Part shown: positions 42,246 through 51,566 of the stretch, one piece after another
Layout of the letters: every line of letters starts with the position of its first letter
Numbering within the stretch: position 1 is the stretch's first letter
From: Candidatus Binatia bacterium
GTDB lineage: Bacteria; Desulfobacterota; Binatia; Bin18
NCBI GenBank assembly: GCA_022826945.1
Contig: JAJDTY010000038.1
Span: 1 to 57,557 of the forward strand
DNA: 57,557 nt
Reading direction: 5' to 3'
Position numbers and translations under genes: made by a program
Notes under the pieces: generated by a model
Seen by the model: only the letters and a program-made list of their open reading frames with translations
Told to the model about the DNA's origin: nothing
Database searches by the model: none

Positions 42246-43988
42246 ATGCCACAATTTGATACAGTGATTAAAAACGGTACGATCGTCGACGGAACGAAGG
42301 TACCGCGTTACCAGGCCGACCTTGGTATCAAGGACGGTAAGGTTGCTGAGATTGGAAAAATCAGCAGCAGCGACGGCAAGAGAGAGATTGATGCTAGCGG
42401 GCAGATCGTTGCTCCGGGATTCATCGATCTGCACACCCACTATGATGCCCAGTTGCACTGGGATCCGTACTGTACGATCGGCAGTTGGCATGGTGTGACC
42501 ACCGTCACCATTGGTAACTGTGGATTTGGTTTTGCCCCGTTGCGGCAGCAAGATGCCGACCGGGCCATGCTGGCCTTGTCCCGGACCGAAGCGATTCCGC
42601 TGGAGCCCATGCGGGTGTCGATGAAAGTTGACTGGGAGACCTTCCCGCAATACATGGATCGCCTGTCCCGCATGCCCTTGGGCGTCAATGTTTCTCATCT
42701 CTTCCCGCTCGCCCCGGCCGTGGCGTATGTGATGGGTGGCTTTGACGACGCCAAGAAGCGCTTCCCCAATGCAGAAGAGATGGCAACCATCACCGGCTTG
42801 TATAAGGAAGCCGTGAAGGCTGGCGCCGCGGGCTGGTCCGCCCAGCGTCTGGTGCCCGAGAGCCGGGTGTCTGTGCAGCGCGACTATGATGGCACACCGA
42901 TGATCACCGACATCCTGCCGGACGATTTCTATATGGAAATGGCCAAAGCCATGAACGAAGTGGGTGAAGGCTGTATCCAGTTTACCCAGTCTGGTGCGAG
43001 TGAAAGCACCTTTGGTGTCGATGATGATTTCAGATTCCTGGAAAAGATGACCAAGACAGCCGGTCAGCCGCTGCTGTACAACGCCATGTTAATCAGTGAT
43101 AAGCATCCCGAGTCTCATCAGGCCCAGTTGAATTGGGTCAATGAAGCGAACGAACGCGGCGCTCGGGTGTTCGGACAGGGCGTCACTGCTCGGGCTCCGG
43201 TCCGTATGACCCTGGAAGACTGGAACCTGTTTGATGGCATTCCGGCCTGGAAGGAAGCCACGCTCGGAACGGTCGAAGAGCGGAAAGCCAAACTGTCGAA
43301 GCCGGAACTGCGCAAGGAGATGCGTGAGGACTACGACCAGGGCGGCATGGAAACTATGAATGTCGTCTTTGGTGAGTTTGACAAGTTTATTGCGCGCAAG
43401 GTTCGCAATACTGAACTCAAACTCCAATACGAGGGCATGTCCGTGCAGCAGATTGCCGAGAAGGAAGGTAAGCACGTCATCGACGCCATGCTCGACCTGT
43501 CCGTGGCCGATGATCTGCGTACCGAGTGGGCTGGCCCGGTGTCCAACGCCAACATTGAGGGCTATCGGGAACTGATGAGCTCACCGTATACCCTGCCGGG
43601 TGTGTCGGATGGTGGGGCGCACGTGAAGTTCATTACTCCGGCCATCTATCCGACCGAAGTCCTGTCCTGGCTGGTCCGTGAGCAGGGCGTCATGAGCCTG
43701 GAAGAGGCGCACTTCCGCCTGAGTGGGATCATGGCTTGGGCTGCGGGCATTAAGGACCGCGGGACGCTGCGTGAAGGCCAAGCGGCTGACATCGTGGTTT
43801 ACGATATCAATACCGTGAAGGCTCTGCCGGGTGAGATTGCTCACGACCTGCCGGCGAACGAGTGGCGGCGCGTCCAAAAAGCTGAGGGCTATAAGCACAT
43901 TCTGGTGAACGGGGAAGAGACCTTCCAGGATGGTGAGTGCACCGGGAATACCTCGGGTACACTCCTCCGTAACGGCGTGGCCCGCTAG
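42246..43988 (+). CDS. D-aminoacylase-type amidohydrolase (paralogue)
   Basis: A 580-residue amidohydrolase-3 enzyme with FIDLHTHYDAQLHWDPY near residue 60, GNCGFGFAPL near 96 and GVSDGGAHVKFITP near 455, the metal and catalytic blocks. It is paralogous to 27800-29524 and slightly longer. AAAGGAGG precedes the ATG. A very strong terminator follows. It probably opens an N-acyl or cyclic amide; the substrate is not deducible. Confidence 0.88.
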   Translation: MPQFDTVIKNGTIVDGTKVPRYQADLGIKDGKVAEIGKISSSDGKREIDASGQIVAPGFIDLHTHYDAQLHWDPYCTIGSWHGVTTVTIGNCGFGFAPLRQQDADRAMLALSRTEAIPLEPMRVSMKVDWETFPQYMDRLSRMPLGVNVSHLFPLAPAVAYVMGGFDDAKKRFPNAEEMATITGLYKEAVKAGAAGWSAQRLVPESRVSVQRDYDGTPMITDILPDDFYMEMAKAMNEVGEGCIQFTQSGASESTFGVDDDFRFLEKMTKTAGQPLLYNAMLISDKHPESHQAQLNWVNEANERGARVFGQGVTARAPVRMTLEDWNLFDGIPAWKEATLGTVEERKAKLSKPELRKEMREDYDQGGMETMNVVFGEFDKFIARKVRNTELKLQYEGMSVQQIAEKEGKHVIDAMLDLSVADDLRTEWAGPVSNANIEGYRELMSSPYTLPGVSDGGAHVKFITPAIYPTEVLSWLVREQGVMSLEEAHFRLSGIMAWAAGIKDRGTLREGQAADIVVYDINTVKALPGEIAHDLPANEWRRVQKAEGYKHILVNGEETFQDGECTGNTSGTLLRNGVAR

Positions 43989-44030
43989 GCAACCCGCCGA
44001 GCGCGTTCGTCCGAGTATCGGAAACAACTA

Positions 44031-44071
44031 ACGGGGAACCGGAGAACTGCTCTCCGGTTCCCCGTTTTTTT
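44031..44071 (+). terminator. strong intrinsic terminator
   Basis: A perfect 15-bp stem (ACGGGGAACCGGAGA and its complement) around a 5-base loop, followed by a seven-base T-run, ends the deacylase transcript. Confidence 0.95.
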
Positions 44072-44104
44072 GTGTGCTCTGTATCCATAAAGGAGGGATT
44101 CAAG

Positions 44105-45232
44105 ATGGAGATACGCACGAATGGGTATGTTTCTGCTGATGGTCACGTGGTTGAGCCGGCGGATTTGTGGACCACCCGGATGGACAAACGGTTTCGTGAG
44201 CGCGCCCCACGGGTCGAATCACGCGAGGAGGCTGACTACTACATTATAGAAGGGCTGACCGAGTTCCCGGTGGGCCTTGAAGGCGTTACCATGGAGGAGA
44301 AAATACAGGGTCAAGTCACCACCCCCAAAGGCCGTCGGCATGCCGAAACGCGACCAGGCGCGTGGGACCCGCAGCCGCGTCTGGTCGATCAGGAGCGCGA
44401 TCATCTCCGGGCCGAGGTGATTTATCCGGGTGGGTTCGGCCTCCAGTTCTTCCATGTTCAGGACGCTGAATATCAGCGCGAAATCATTCGGGTCTATAAC
44501 GACTGGATCAGTGAGTTTTGCTCGGCGGCACCGGACCGCCTGCTGGGATCGGCCCTCCTGCCCATGCGGGGTCCGGTCGAGTGGGCGGTTGAGGAAGCCG
44601 AGCGCATCGCCAAGCTGAAGGGGATTAGCACGGTCCTGATCCCGGCCGAGGTGGAACGCTCGTATGCCCACGCCGATTATAATCCCATGTGGGACGCCTT
44701 GCAGGACATCGGGCTCCCGGTGGCGACCCACTCCGGAACCGGAACGGGCGAAGCTATTTTTGCCAAGATGGCGCGCCTCGGCACAGGGCTCGGCGTGACC
44801 GACAACAAGGTCTTGCAGCCGATGCGCGCCATGGCAGATCTCATCTGGGGGGCTGTCCCGCAACGCTATCCACAACTGCGCTTTGTGATAGTCGAAGGCG
44901 GTGTCGGCTGGGTGGCCTCGCTGCTTGGCTTCATGGACCACTGGTGGAACGATCATCGCCTCTGGATGGAACCGAAGCTTGACGAAGCCCCGAGTACCTA
45001 TTTCAAGCGTCAGTTCTGGGCGACGTTCGAGGATGATCGGGCCGGCATCCTGACCCGCGAATTGGTCGGCGTTGATCGTCTCATGTGGGGCTCGGACTAT
45101 CCACATACGGAAGGAACCTTCCCCTACTCCCAGGAGCAGATCCTGCGAGATTTTATGGGCGTACCGGAAGCCGAGGTGTACCAGATGGTGACGGGTAATG
45201 CGGCGCAGTTGTATGGGCTCGCCGTGCAATAA
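44105..45232 (+). CDS. amidohydrolase-2 family metal hydrolase (tandem copy 1)
   Basis: A 375-residue TIM-barrel hydrolase or decarboxylase with YVSADGHVVEPADLWTTRM at the N-terminus (Asp-x-His site), LPVATHSGTGTGEA near 215, WWNDHRLWMEPK and the catalytic-Asp block MWGSDYPHTEGTFPYSQEQ near 325. It starts after AAAGGAGG. It is followed by a very similar tandem copy, which indicates recent duplication and divergence. Members of this family act on aromatic acids and related compounds. Confidence 0.87.
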   Translation: MEIRTNGYVSADGHVVEPADLWTTRMDKRFRERAPRVESREEADYYIIEGLTEFPVGLEGVTMEEKIQGQVTTPKGRRHAETRPGAWDPQPRLVDQERDHLRAEVIYPGGFGLQFFHVQDAEYQREIIRVYNDWISEFCSAAPDRLLGSALLPMRGPVEWAVEEAERIAKLKGISTVLIPAEVERSYAHADYNPMWDALQDIGLPVATHSGTGTGEAIFAKMARLGTGLGVTDNKVLQPMRAMADLIWGAVPQRYPQLRFVIVEGGVGWVASLLGFMDHWWNDHRLWMEPKLDEAPSTYFKRQFWATFEDDRAGILTRELVGVDRLMWGSDYPHTEGTFPYSQEQILRDFMGVPEAEVYQMVTGNAAQLYGLAVQ

Positions 45233-45274
45233 TTGAGCAGGAAACGAGTTGAACCGAGGGAACAAGGAGGAACG

Positions 45275-46396
45275 ATGGAGGTAAGTACCCAAGGCTATGT
45301 GTCTGCGGACGGTCATGTTGTTGAGCCAGCAGACCTGTGGACCACACGCATGGACAAACGGTTTCGTGACCGTGCCCCACGGGTCGAAGCACGCGAGGAC
45401 GCTGACTACTACATTATTGATGGGCTGACACCATTTCCGGTCGGGCTCGAAGGGGCCACCATGGAAGACAAGCTCGCCGGCAATATCGAGACCATGGCGA
45501 GTCGGCACGCTGATACACGACCAGGGGCATGGGACCCCCAACAGCGACTGCTTGACCAGGACCTGGACCATGTCCGGGCTGAGGTTATTTACGCGGGAGC
45601 GTTTGGACTCCAATTCTTCACGCTTCAAGATGCTGAATACCAGCGCGAAGCCATGCGGGTCTATAACGACTGGCTGAGTGAATTCTGTGCCGCTGCGCCA
45701 GATCGGCTGCTTGGGGCGGGCTTACTACCCGTACGCGGCCCGCTCGAATGGGCGTGCGAGGAAGCCGAGCGTTGCGCCAAGCAGGGCCTGCGGACCTTCA
45801 CGATTCCCGCCGATGTTCCAGATCGTTCGTACGCGACATCGGATTATGAGCGTCTCTGGAGCACGCTCGAAGATATCGGGCTGCCGGTCGCTACCCATTC
45901 TGGCACGGGAACGGCCGAAGAGTTTTATTCTAAATACAAACGTATGGGGACAGGCATGGCCGTGGTTGAAATGAAGATGTTCCAGCCCATGCGAGGTTTA
46001 GTCGATCTGCTGTGGAGTGCTGTACCACAGCGTTATCCCAAGCTGCGTTTTGTGATCGCCGAGGGTGGCGTCGGCTGGATCGCCTCTATGCTCAGCTTTA
46101 TGGATCACTGGTGGAACGACCACCGTCGCTGGATGGAGCCCAAGCTGGAGGAATCTCCGAGTACGTATTTCAAACGCCAGTTCTGGGCCACCTTTGAGGA
46201 TGATCGGGCTGGTATTCAGACCCGCGATATCCTTGGTGTGGATCGATTGATGTGGGGCGCAGACTATCCGCACACGGAGGGGACGTTCCCGCGTTCGGTC
46301 GAACAGATCACCAAAGACTTTGCCGGGGTGCCGGAGGGCGAAGTCTATCAGATGGTGGCCGGTAATGCGGCCCAATTATACAGCCTTGATACATAG
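45275..46396 (+). CDS. amidohydrolase-2 family metal hydrolase (tandem copy 2)
   Basis: A tandem paralogue of the preceding gene, 373 residues, with the same blocks YVSADGHVVEPADLWTTRM, LPVATHSGTGTAEEFY and MWGADYPHTEGTFPRSVEQ. The ATG at 45275 follows AAGGAGG; the frame is open to 45233 but that part has no match. The copies differ in the loop after HSGTGT (residues about 220-240), which lies near the active site. The next gene (CoA-transferase) starts 37 bases later. Confidence 0.87.
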   Translation: MEVSTQGYVSADGHVVEPADLWTTRMDKRFRDRAPRVEAREDADYYIIDGLTPFPVGLEGATMEDKLAGNIETMASRHADTRPGAWDPQQRLLDQDLDHVRAEVIYAGAFGLQFFTLQDAEYQREAMRVYNDWLSEFCAAAPDRLLGAGLLPVRGPLEWACEEAERCAKQGLRTFTIPADVPDRSYATSDYERLWSTLEDIGLPVATHSGTGTAEEFYSKYKRMGTGMAVVEMKMFQPMRGLVDLLWSAVPQRYPKLRFVIAEGGVGWIASMLSFMDHWWNDHRRWMEPKLEESPSTYFKRQFWATFEDDRAGIQTRDILGVDRLMWGADYPHTEGTFPRSVEQITKDFAGVPEGEVYQMVAGNAAQLYSLDT

Positions 46397-46433
46397 AGAT
46401 AGACGCGCTTACGCTCCATAAGGAATGAACGCC

Positions 46434-47597
46434 ATGGCAGGCTGTCTCGACGGAATCAAAGTCCTTGATCTCGGGCGTTATCAGGCTGGCCCCCGCTGTG
46501 CGATGGTGCTCAGCGACCTGGGGGCGGAGGTCATTAAAGTCGAAGCACCGGGTGGGGATGAGTCTCGCGGCTTGGGTCGCGTCTACTGGTCCGCGTATAA
46601 CCGCGGGAAGAAGAGTATTACGCTGAATCTGCGGAGCGAGCAGGGCATCGCTCTCCTCAAGGCGCTTGTGCTCAAAGTCGATATGCTGCTCCAGAATTTC
46701 CGACCGGGGGTCATGGATAAAATGGGACTGGGATATGAGACGCTCAAACGGCTCAACCCTGGGCTTATTCTTATCAACGTCTCCGGCTTTGGACAGAAGG
46801 GGCCGTACCGGGACCGACCCGCCTATGACCCGATTGGCCAAGCCATGTCCGGCCTCATGGGTTTTACCGGATTTCCCGACGGTCCACCGGTCATGACCAA
46901 TTCACCCATCATCGATCGGATCACGGCGCTACACGCCACTATTGGGGCGCTGGGTGCCCTCCACCGCCGGGATGTTACCGGAGAGGGACAGTCCCTTGAC
47001 GTGTGTCTGCTCGATACCGGCTACACGCTGATGGAGATTCCGATCGCCCAATATCTCCTCAGCGGCAAGGAACCACAGCGGCGGGGCAATACTCCGGGTG
47101 GTATCGCCCCGTGCAACACCTACCAAGCCAAAGACGGCTGGGTCTATATCCTGGCTGTACCCCAGCATATGTGGGGACGGTTCTGTCGCGGTATCGGCCG
47201 AGCAGATTTGATAGACGACGAGCGTTTCTCCAGTATTGCGGGGCGGGCGTCTCACGCGGACGAGGTCAACACGCTGGTTGATGGGTGGGTGAAGGACAAG
47301 ACTGTGGCAGAGGTGGTACAAGCCCTAGAGCAGGCTGAGGTTCCGGTCGGGCCGGTGCATACCATCCCGCAAGCCGCCCACGATCCCCACCTGTGGGAGC
47401 GGAAAATGATGGTTGAAGTTGAGGATTACGAAAAAGGGCGGACGTACGTGCCGGGGCTGACCGTCAAATTCTCGGACACTCCTGGAAAAATCGGACCGAT
47501 TCCGCAACCCGGAGAACATAATAGCGAGGTGTATTGCGAGTGGTTAGGGCATACGGATGTGGCCCTGACACGCTGGAGAGAAGAGGGGATTATTTAA
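46434..47597 (+). CDS. CaiB/BaiF (type III) CoA-transferase
   Basis: A 387-residue family III CoA-transferase that moves CoA between carboxylic acids. Seen: GIKVLDLGRYQAGPRCAMVL near the N-terminus, GAEVIKVEAPGGDESRG, LNLRSEQG and the Asp block RPAYDPIGQAMSGLMG near 165, containing the acyl-anhydride Asp. The ATG at 46434 is favoured over 46425 because AGGA sits at proper spacing only for 46434. It is on the same strand as both amidohydrolases and probably activates their product. Confidence 0.88.
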   Translation: MAGCLDGIKVLDLGRYQAGPRCAMVLSDLGAEVIKVEAPGGDESRGLGRVYWSAYNRGKKSITLNLRSEQGIALLKALVLKVDMLLQNFRPGVMDKMGLGYETLKRLNPGLILINVSGFGQKGPYRDRPAYDPIGQAMSGLMGFTGFPDGPPVMTNSPIIDRITALHATIGALGALHRRDVTGEGQSLDVCLLDTGYTLMEIPIAQYLLSGKEPQRRGNTPGGIAPCNTYQAKDGWVYILAVPQHMWGRFCRGIGRADLIDDERFSSIAGRASHADEVNTLVDGWVKDKTVAEVVQALEQAEVPVGPVHTIPQAAHDPHLWERKMMVEVEDYEKGRTYVPGLTVKFSDTPGKIGPIPQPGEHNSEVYCEWLGHTDVALTRWREEGII

Positions 47598-47622
47598 ACC
47601 GATGGATAAAAAAGGAGGAACC

Positions 47623-48093
47623 ATGGCAAACGGACAAAAAAATATGAACACGAGTGTTGCCCGGTTTGAAGAACTGCAACCGATTGACTACGCGAGCTTC
47701 ATCAAGAACTACAAACCTGACGGCACCCAGGGGTATGCGCTGATTGGTCGGGCGGGAAAGACCAGCCCTCCAATTAAGGGCGATCACGGTTTTACCATGG
47801 CCATTAACAAGGTCAGTCCGGGCAAAGGCGCCCCGTTGCATAGCCATCCGAAACCCGAGGTGTTTGTGGTGCTGTCCGGTACCTGCGCCTTTTTCTGGGG
47901 AGATAAAGGCGAAAATGAGGTCGTCCTCGGACCGTGGGACACGATTTCCTTTCCGCCAGGAACATCAGAGGGGTTTCGGAATGTCGGCGATGAGGAAGCC
48001 CATCTGCTGGTTGTCCTGAGCGGATCGGAAGTTGGAAAGGTGACGTTTACGAAACAAAGCCAGACGGCTGAGGCAGCCGGCGTCGAGGCGTAG
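47623..48093 (+). CDS. cupin-domain protein
   Basis: A 156-residue single cupin with GAPLHSHPKPEVFVVLSGTC near residues 75-94 (metal ligands His-x-His, Glu) and the second motif GPWDTISFPPGTSEGFRNVG near 112-131, completing the barrel. AAAGGAGG precedes the ATG. Cupins in such operons can be dioxygenases, isomerases or binding proteins. It sits between the CoA-transferase and the propeller gene, all tightly packed. Confidence 0.85.
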   Translation: MANGQKNMNTSVARFEELQPIDYASFIKNYKPDGTQGYALIGRAGKTSPPIKGDHGFTMAINKVSPGKGAPLHSHPKPEVFVVLSGTCAFFWGDKGENEVVLGPWDTISFPPGTSEGFRNVGDEEAHLLVVLSGSEVGKVTFTKQSQTAEAAGVEA

Positions 48094-48129
48094 TGTTTCC
48101 GACATCTGGAGAAATAAGGAGGACCCTCC

Positions 48130-49038
48130 ATGGCGACATTTTCAGTTGATCAGGTCGATGTTTTTGGCAAGGGCGTCTTACAGGCTGAGGGAGTAGTGGT
48201 GGACAAAGAGGGCAACGTCTTTGGCGGCGGTCGCAACGGCATTATGTATAAGGTCACACCCGATGGCACAGTGAGTGAAGTTGTCACGCTACCCGAGGGG
48301 TCCATCCCCAATGGGGTGACCATGGACCGCAATGGCGATCTGGTTTACTGCGATCTAGGCAAGCAGGCCATGATGCGCGTGACCCAGGGCGGAGAAGTGT
48401 CGCTGATTGCCGATCAGGTTGGCGCACTCAAGCTGACCCTCCCGAACTTTGCCAGCTATGACGCCGAGGGCAATCTCTACGTCTCGAACTCGAGTACGTC
48501 GAGTATTGAGAATGTCCTGGCCGAATTGGCCACTCCCTCACCCAAAGGGGCGCTGGTCGTTATCCGTCCGAACGGGAAGAGTGAAATCGTGGCCGAGGGT
48601 ATTTACCTGGCCAACGGCACCGCCATCGACCCGAAAGAAGACGCGGTCTACGTGCTGGAAAGCACCCGGAATGACTGTCTGCGCATTCAGATCAAGAAAG
48701 ATGGCACGTTTGGGAAGCCCGAGGTCTACTCCAAGGATTTTCCGGCTCTGCCCGACGGCATGGCTTTTGACGTGGACGGCAATATGTACGTCACGCTGCC
48801 GGCGGTGGTGACGGGCGGGGAAATGGTCCCAGCCCATCAAGTCATCGCCGTTGATCCCAACGGAAACTGGAGCATGTTGATCGACGATTCGGCTGAGGGC
48901 AAGAAGCTCAACTTTCCGACGAACTGTGCTTTTGGCGGGCCGGACTTGCAGACGCTGTATATCGCCAATCTCGAAGGTGATCACTTCAGCTGTGTCAAGA
49001 CGCCCTACACCGGCCATCCGCTCTACCATCAGCGCTAA
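48130..49038 (+). CDS. SMP-30/gluconolactonase-like beta-propeller (cytoplasmic, copy 2)
   Basis: A 302-residue propeller, with EGVVVDKEGNVFGGGRNG near residue 19, ADQVGALKLTLPNFASYDAE near 97-116 and LANGTAIDPKEDAVYVLEST near 160. It is a close paralogue of 39920-40807 along the whole length, so one arose by duplication within the island. AAGGAGG precedes the ATG by 8 bases. A lactonase role is possible. The next gene starts 16 bases downstream. Confidence 0.86.
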   Translation: MATFSVDQVDVFGKGVLQAEGVVVDKEGNVFGGGRNGIMYKVTPDGTVSEVVTLPEGSIPNGVTMDRNGDLVYCDLGKQAMMRVTQGGEVSLIADQVGALKLTLPNFASYDAEGNLYVSNSSTSSIENVLAELATPSPKGALVVIRPNGKSEIVAEGIYLANGTAIDPKEDAVYVLESTRNDCLRIQIKKDGTFGKPEVYSKDFPALPDGMAFDVDGNMYVTLPAVVTGGEMVPAHQVIAVDPNGNWSMLIDDSAEGKKLNFPTNCAFGGPDLQTLYIANLEGDHFSCVKTPYTGHPLYHQR

Positions 49039-49054
49039 CAGGGGAAGGTGGGCT

Positions 49055-50020
49055 ATGAAGGCAATGCGAGCGCACCAACCTGGAGGACCGGAGCAACTCC
49101 GCTATGAGGATGCCCCCGACCCTGAGTTGGGGGAGGATCAAGTTCTCGTCCGGGTCCGGGCGATTGGTATCAACCCTGCCGATTTGGTCCGGTTGTCCGG
49201 CAAGCTTGCACCCCTGAAACTTCCCTATATCACCGGTACGGACGTGTCTGGTGAGGTCGAAGCCGTGAGTCCCGGCGTGACACAGGTTAAGGTCGGCGAC
49301 CGCGTATTTGGCCGCGCAATTAGTGCTGGCTATGCAGAAAAGACGTGTCTGCTCGCCCAAGAGGCGATACCCCTGCCGCCCGCGCTTTCTTTTGCTGAGG
49401 GGGCCGCGATCCCAATACCATTTTATACTGCCTATTATGCCTTGCATCATAAAGCCGGGGTGCAGGCGGGAGAAACGGTCCTGGTTTCTGCTGGTGGCGG
49501 CGGCGTTGGCGTCGCGGCCATTCAGTTGGCCAAAGCCGCGGGGGCTCGGGTGATTACGACAGTTGGGTCACAGGAAAAAGCAGACCGGACACGCGAACTG
49601 GGTGCTGAGGTAGCGCTGAATTATAAACAGCAAGATTTTGCGGTAGAGGTTATCAAACTGACCGAGGGCAAGGGAGTGGATGTCATTATTGAGAATGTCG
49701 CCACAGATAACTTGGCTGCCGACTGCTCAGCCGTTGCCAAGTCCGGTCGCATTGTCTTAATCGGTACGGGCACCGGTAAAGCTCCGGACGCGACATTCGG
49801 CGTGCTGCCTGCTCTCATCAAAGATATCACCTTCTATGGCATGAGCCTCATTAATGCGGCCCAGGTTATCCCAGAGATGGCGGCCGCACTCACCCCGCTG
49901 TTTGCCAATGGCACACTCAAAGCATTGGTGAGTAAGACGTATCCGTTGGCTGAGGCTGCTCAAGCCCTGAATGACCTGCTTGCGAGTAAAGTTTTCGGCA
50001 AGCTGGTTCTGACGCCATAA
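49055..50020 (+). CDS. medium-chain NADPH:quinone/enoyl reductase (MDR family)
   Basis: A 321-residue quinone oxidoreductase-type MDR without the structural-zinc cysteines. Seen: MRAHQPGGPEQLRYED at the N-terminus, GINPADLVRLSG, the nucleotide block SAGGGGVGVAAIQLAKAAG near residues 147-165 and VDVIIENVA. It reduces quinones or enoyl groups with NADPH. Its start is 16 bases past the propeller stop, so they are co-transcribed. The same frame is open upstream through the propeller gene, but family similarity starts at the ATG at 49055. Confidence 0.88.
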   Translation: MKAMRAHQPGGPEQLRYEDAPDPELGEDQVLVRVRAIGINPADLVRLSGKLAPLKLPYITGTDVSGEVEAVSPGVTQVKVGDRVFGRAISAGYAEKTCLLAQEAIPLPPALSFAEGAAIPIPFYTAYYALHHKAGVQAGETVLVSAGGGGVGVAAIQLAKAAGARVITTVGSQEKADRTRELGAEVALNYKQQDFAVEVIKLTEGKGVDVIIENVATDNLAADCSAVAKSGRIVLIGTGTGKAPDATFGVLPALIKDITFYGMSLINAAQVIPEMAAALTPLFANGTLKALVSKTYPLAEAAQALNDLLASKVFGKLVLTP

Positions 50021-50033
50021 AGAAAGGAAGACT

Positions 50034-50444
50034 ATGGCACTCACCTTAGCACTGGCCGAACAATTTATCGCCGCAGCCAAACACAAGGCCCAAGAGAAAG
50101 GTTGGGACATGAGCTTCGCGGTTGCGGACTCGTCCGGGAATCCGGTCGCCCTGGCCCGCATGGATAATGCCCGCTGGCTGACCACCGGGGTTGCCCAGAG
50201 TAAGGCGTTTACCGCCGCGACCTTTCGTCGGACCTCGCGCGAGGTAGCAGAACTGGCAGAATCCCGTTCGCAATTATTCGCGAGTGTGTCTGAGATTGTT
50301 GGACGGCCGTTATTGTTGGCCGGAGGCGGCCTGCCACTTTCGGTGAACGGTGAATTTCTCGGTGGTGTTGGTGCCAGCGGCGGAACAGAAGATGAAGACA
50401 TCGAATGCGCCCGTGCCGCGCTCGATGCCATAGGAGCCGAATAG
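50034..50444 (+). CDS. cytoplasmic GlcG/HbpS-family protein
   Basis: A 136-residue GlcG/HbpS domain lacking a signal: LALAEQFIAAAKHKAQEKG, MSFAVADSSGNPVALARMDN, QSKAFTAATFRRTSRE, LLAGGGLPL and GVGASGGTEDEDI. It is a paralogue of the exported version at 29891. It follows the MDR gene by 13 bases and is followed by a hydroxyacid dehydrogenase, so it is part of a reductive/catabolic operon. Its exact role is unknown. Confidence 0.85.
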   Translation: MALTLALAEQFIAAAKHKAQEKGWDMSFAVADSSGNPVALARMDNARWLTTGVAQSKAFTAATFRRTSREVAELAESRSQLFASVSEIVGRPLLLAGGGLPLSVNGEFLGGVGASGGTEDEDIECARAALDAIGAE

Positions 50445-50464
50445 ACAGACCGACGGCAACCCAC

Positions 50465-51532
50465 ATGGTCCAGCCTCTCAACGTCCTGCTCGTTGGTGCG
50501 GTGGGAGACACCGTCATCGAAAAGATAGAGGCGGTTGATCCCCGCATTCGGGTTGCCGATGCACGCGGGAAGTTCGAGGTCGAGTACGCTGAGACCTGGC
50601 CAGCAGAATCCGTTCGTCGCTACGTCCCACAATCTCTCATCGCAGCAAACACCTCGACCCGCACCGAGCGGGACGCCCTGCTGGCCGAAGCCGAGGTCAT
50701 CTGCATTCGCTTCCCTTTCCCGCTCGATCTGCGTGTTCGGGCGCCCCGCCTCAAGTGGCTCCACCAAACACCTGCGGGTGCCTCGAATCTGCGCATGTGT
50801 GACATCTGGGGCAGCGATGTCATGGTGACCACGTCGCGCGGCCTGAATAACGCTTTGCCCATTGCAGAATATGTGCTGTCTCTGATCTTTCTCTTTGCGA
50901 AGTCCTTGTCCCAGTCTTTTCGTGATCAGAACAATCAGGAATTCGAGCGCCGAGCGTATCGGCCCAGATTGGTCCAGGGAAAAACCGTTGGCATTATCGG
51001 CTTGGGTGGCATCGGGCAGGCTGTTGCCAAGCTCGCCAAAGCCGCGGGTATGCGGGTCGTGGCAACCCGGCGCTCAGCAGCGACTCCACAGAGTCAGACC
51101 CAAGGCATCGACCAACTCCTCCCACCATCGGAACTAGCGGTTTTGCTTGAGCAGAGTGATTTCGTGGTGGTGAGCAGCCAATGGACGCCAGAAACGGACG
51201 GACTCATTGGTGAAGCCGAACTGCACCAGATGAAATCGAGCGCGTATCTCATCAACGTGGCCCGAGGTGAAATCGTTGATCAAGCGGCACTCATCAAGGC
51301 GTTGCAGGCAGGCTGGATCGCTGGGGCTGGTCTGGATGTCTACACTGGAGAATTCACCGGGCCACCACCGGAGGAACTCTGGCAACTACCGAATGTTGTC
51401 ATTACTCCGCATACGTCAGGTGGAACGGATGTCCAGCAGGCCAAGGGCCTGGAATTGTTCTGCGAGAACCTGCGGCGTTACGTCACCGGCCAAGCCCTCC
51501 TGAACGTATTGGACTGGGAGCGAGGCTACTAA
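50465..51532 (+). CDS. D-2-hydroxyacid dehydrogenase
   Basis: A 355-residue NAD-dependent dehydrogenase: nucleotide block VGIIGLGGIGQAVAKLAKAA near 178-197, catalytic Arg in LINVARGEIVDQAAL, a Glu-bearing GPPPEELWQLPNVV and His in ITPHTSGGT near 315. It reduces 2-oxoacids or oxidises D-2-hydroxyacids. Its start at 50465 lies 20 bases after the GlcG-like stop; no strong ribosome site is visible there. An ATG-less frame is open upstream into the neighbour. Confidence 0.87.
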   Translation: MVQPLNVLLVGAVGDTVIEKIEAVDPRIRVADARGKFEVEYAETWPAESVRRYVPQSLIAANTSTRTERDALLAEAEVICIRFPFPLDLRVRAPRLKWLHQTPAGASNLRMCDIWGSDVMVTTSRGLNNALPIAEYVLSLIFLFAKSLSQSFRDQNNQEFERRAYRPRLVQGKTVGIIGLGGIGQAVAKLAKAAGMRVVATRRSAATPQSQTQGIDQLLPPSELAVLLEQSDFVVVSSQWTPETDGLIGEAELHQMKSSAYLINVARGEIVDQAALIKALQAGWIAGAGLDVYTGEFTGPPPEELWQLPNVVITPHTSGGTDVQQAKGLELFCENLRRYVTGQALLNVLDWERGY

Positions 51533-51566
51533 TGAGTCAGCGCCCATCCTCACACGAGTCCTCCAC

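Noticed and set aside
44219..45628. 469-residue minus-strand open frame across both amidohydrolases
   Set aside because: It is antisense to two well-conserved genes in a high-GC context and has no recognisable domain or ribosome site. The duplicated genes explain its length.
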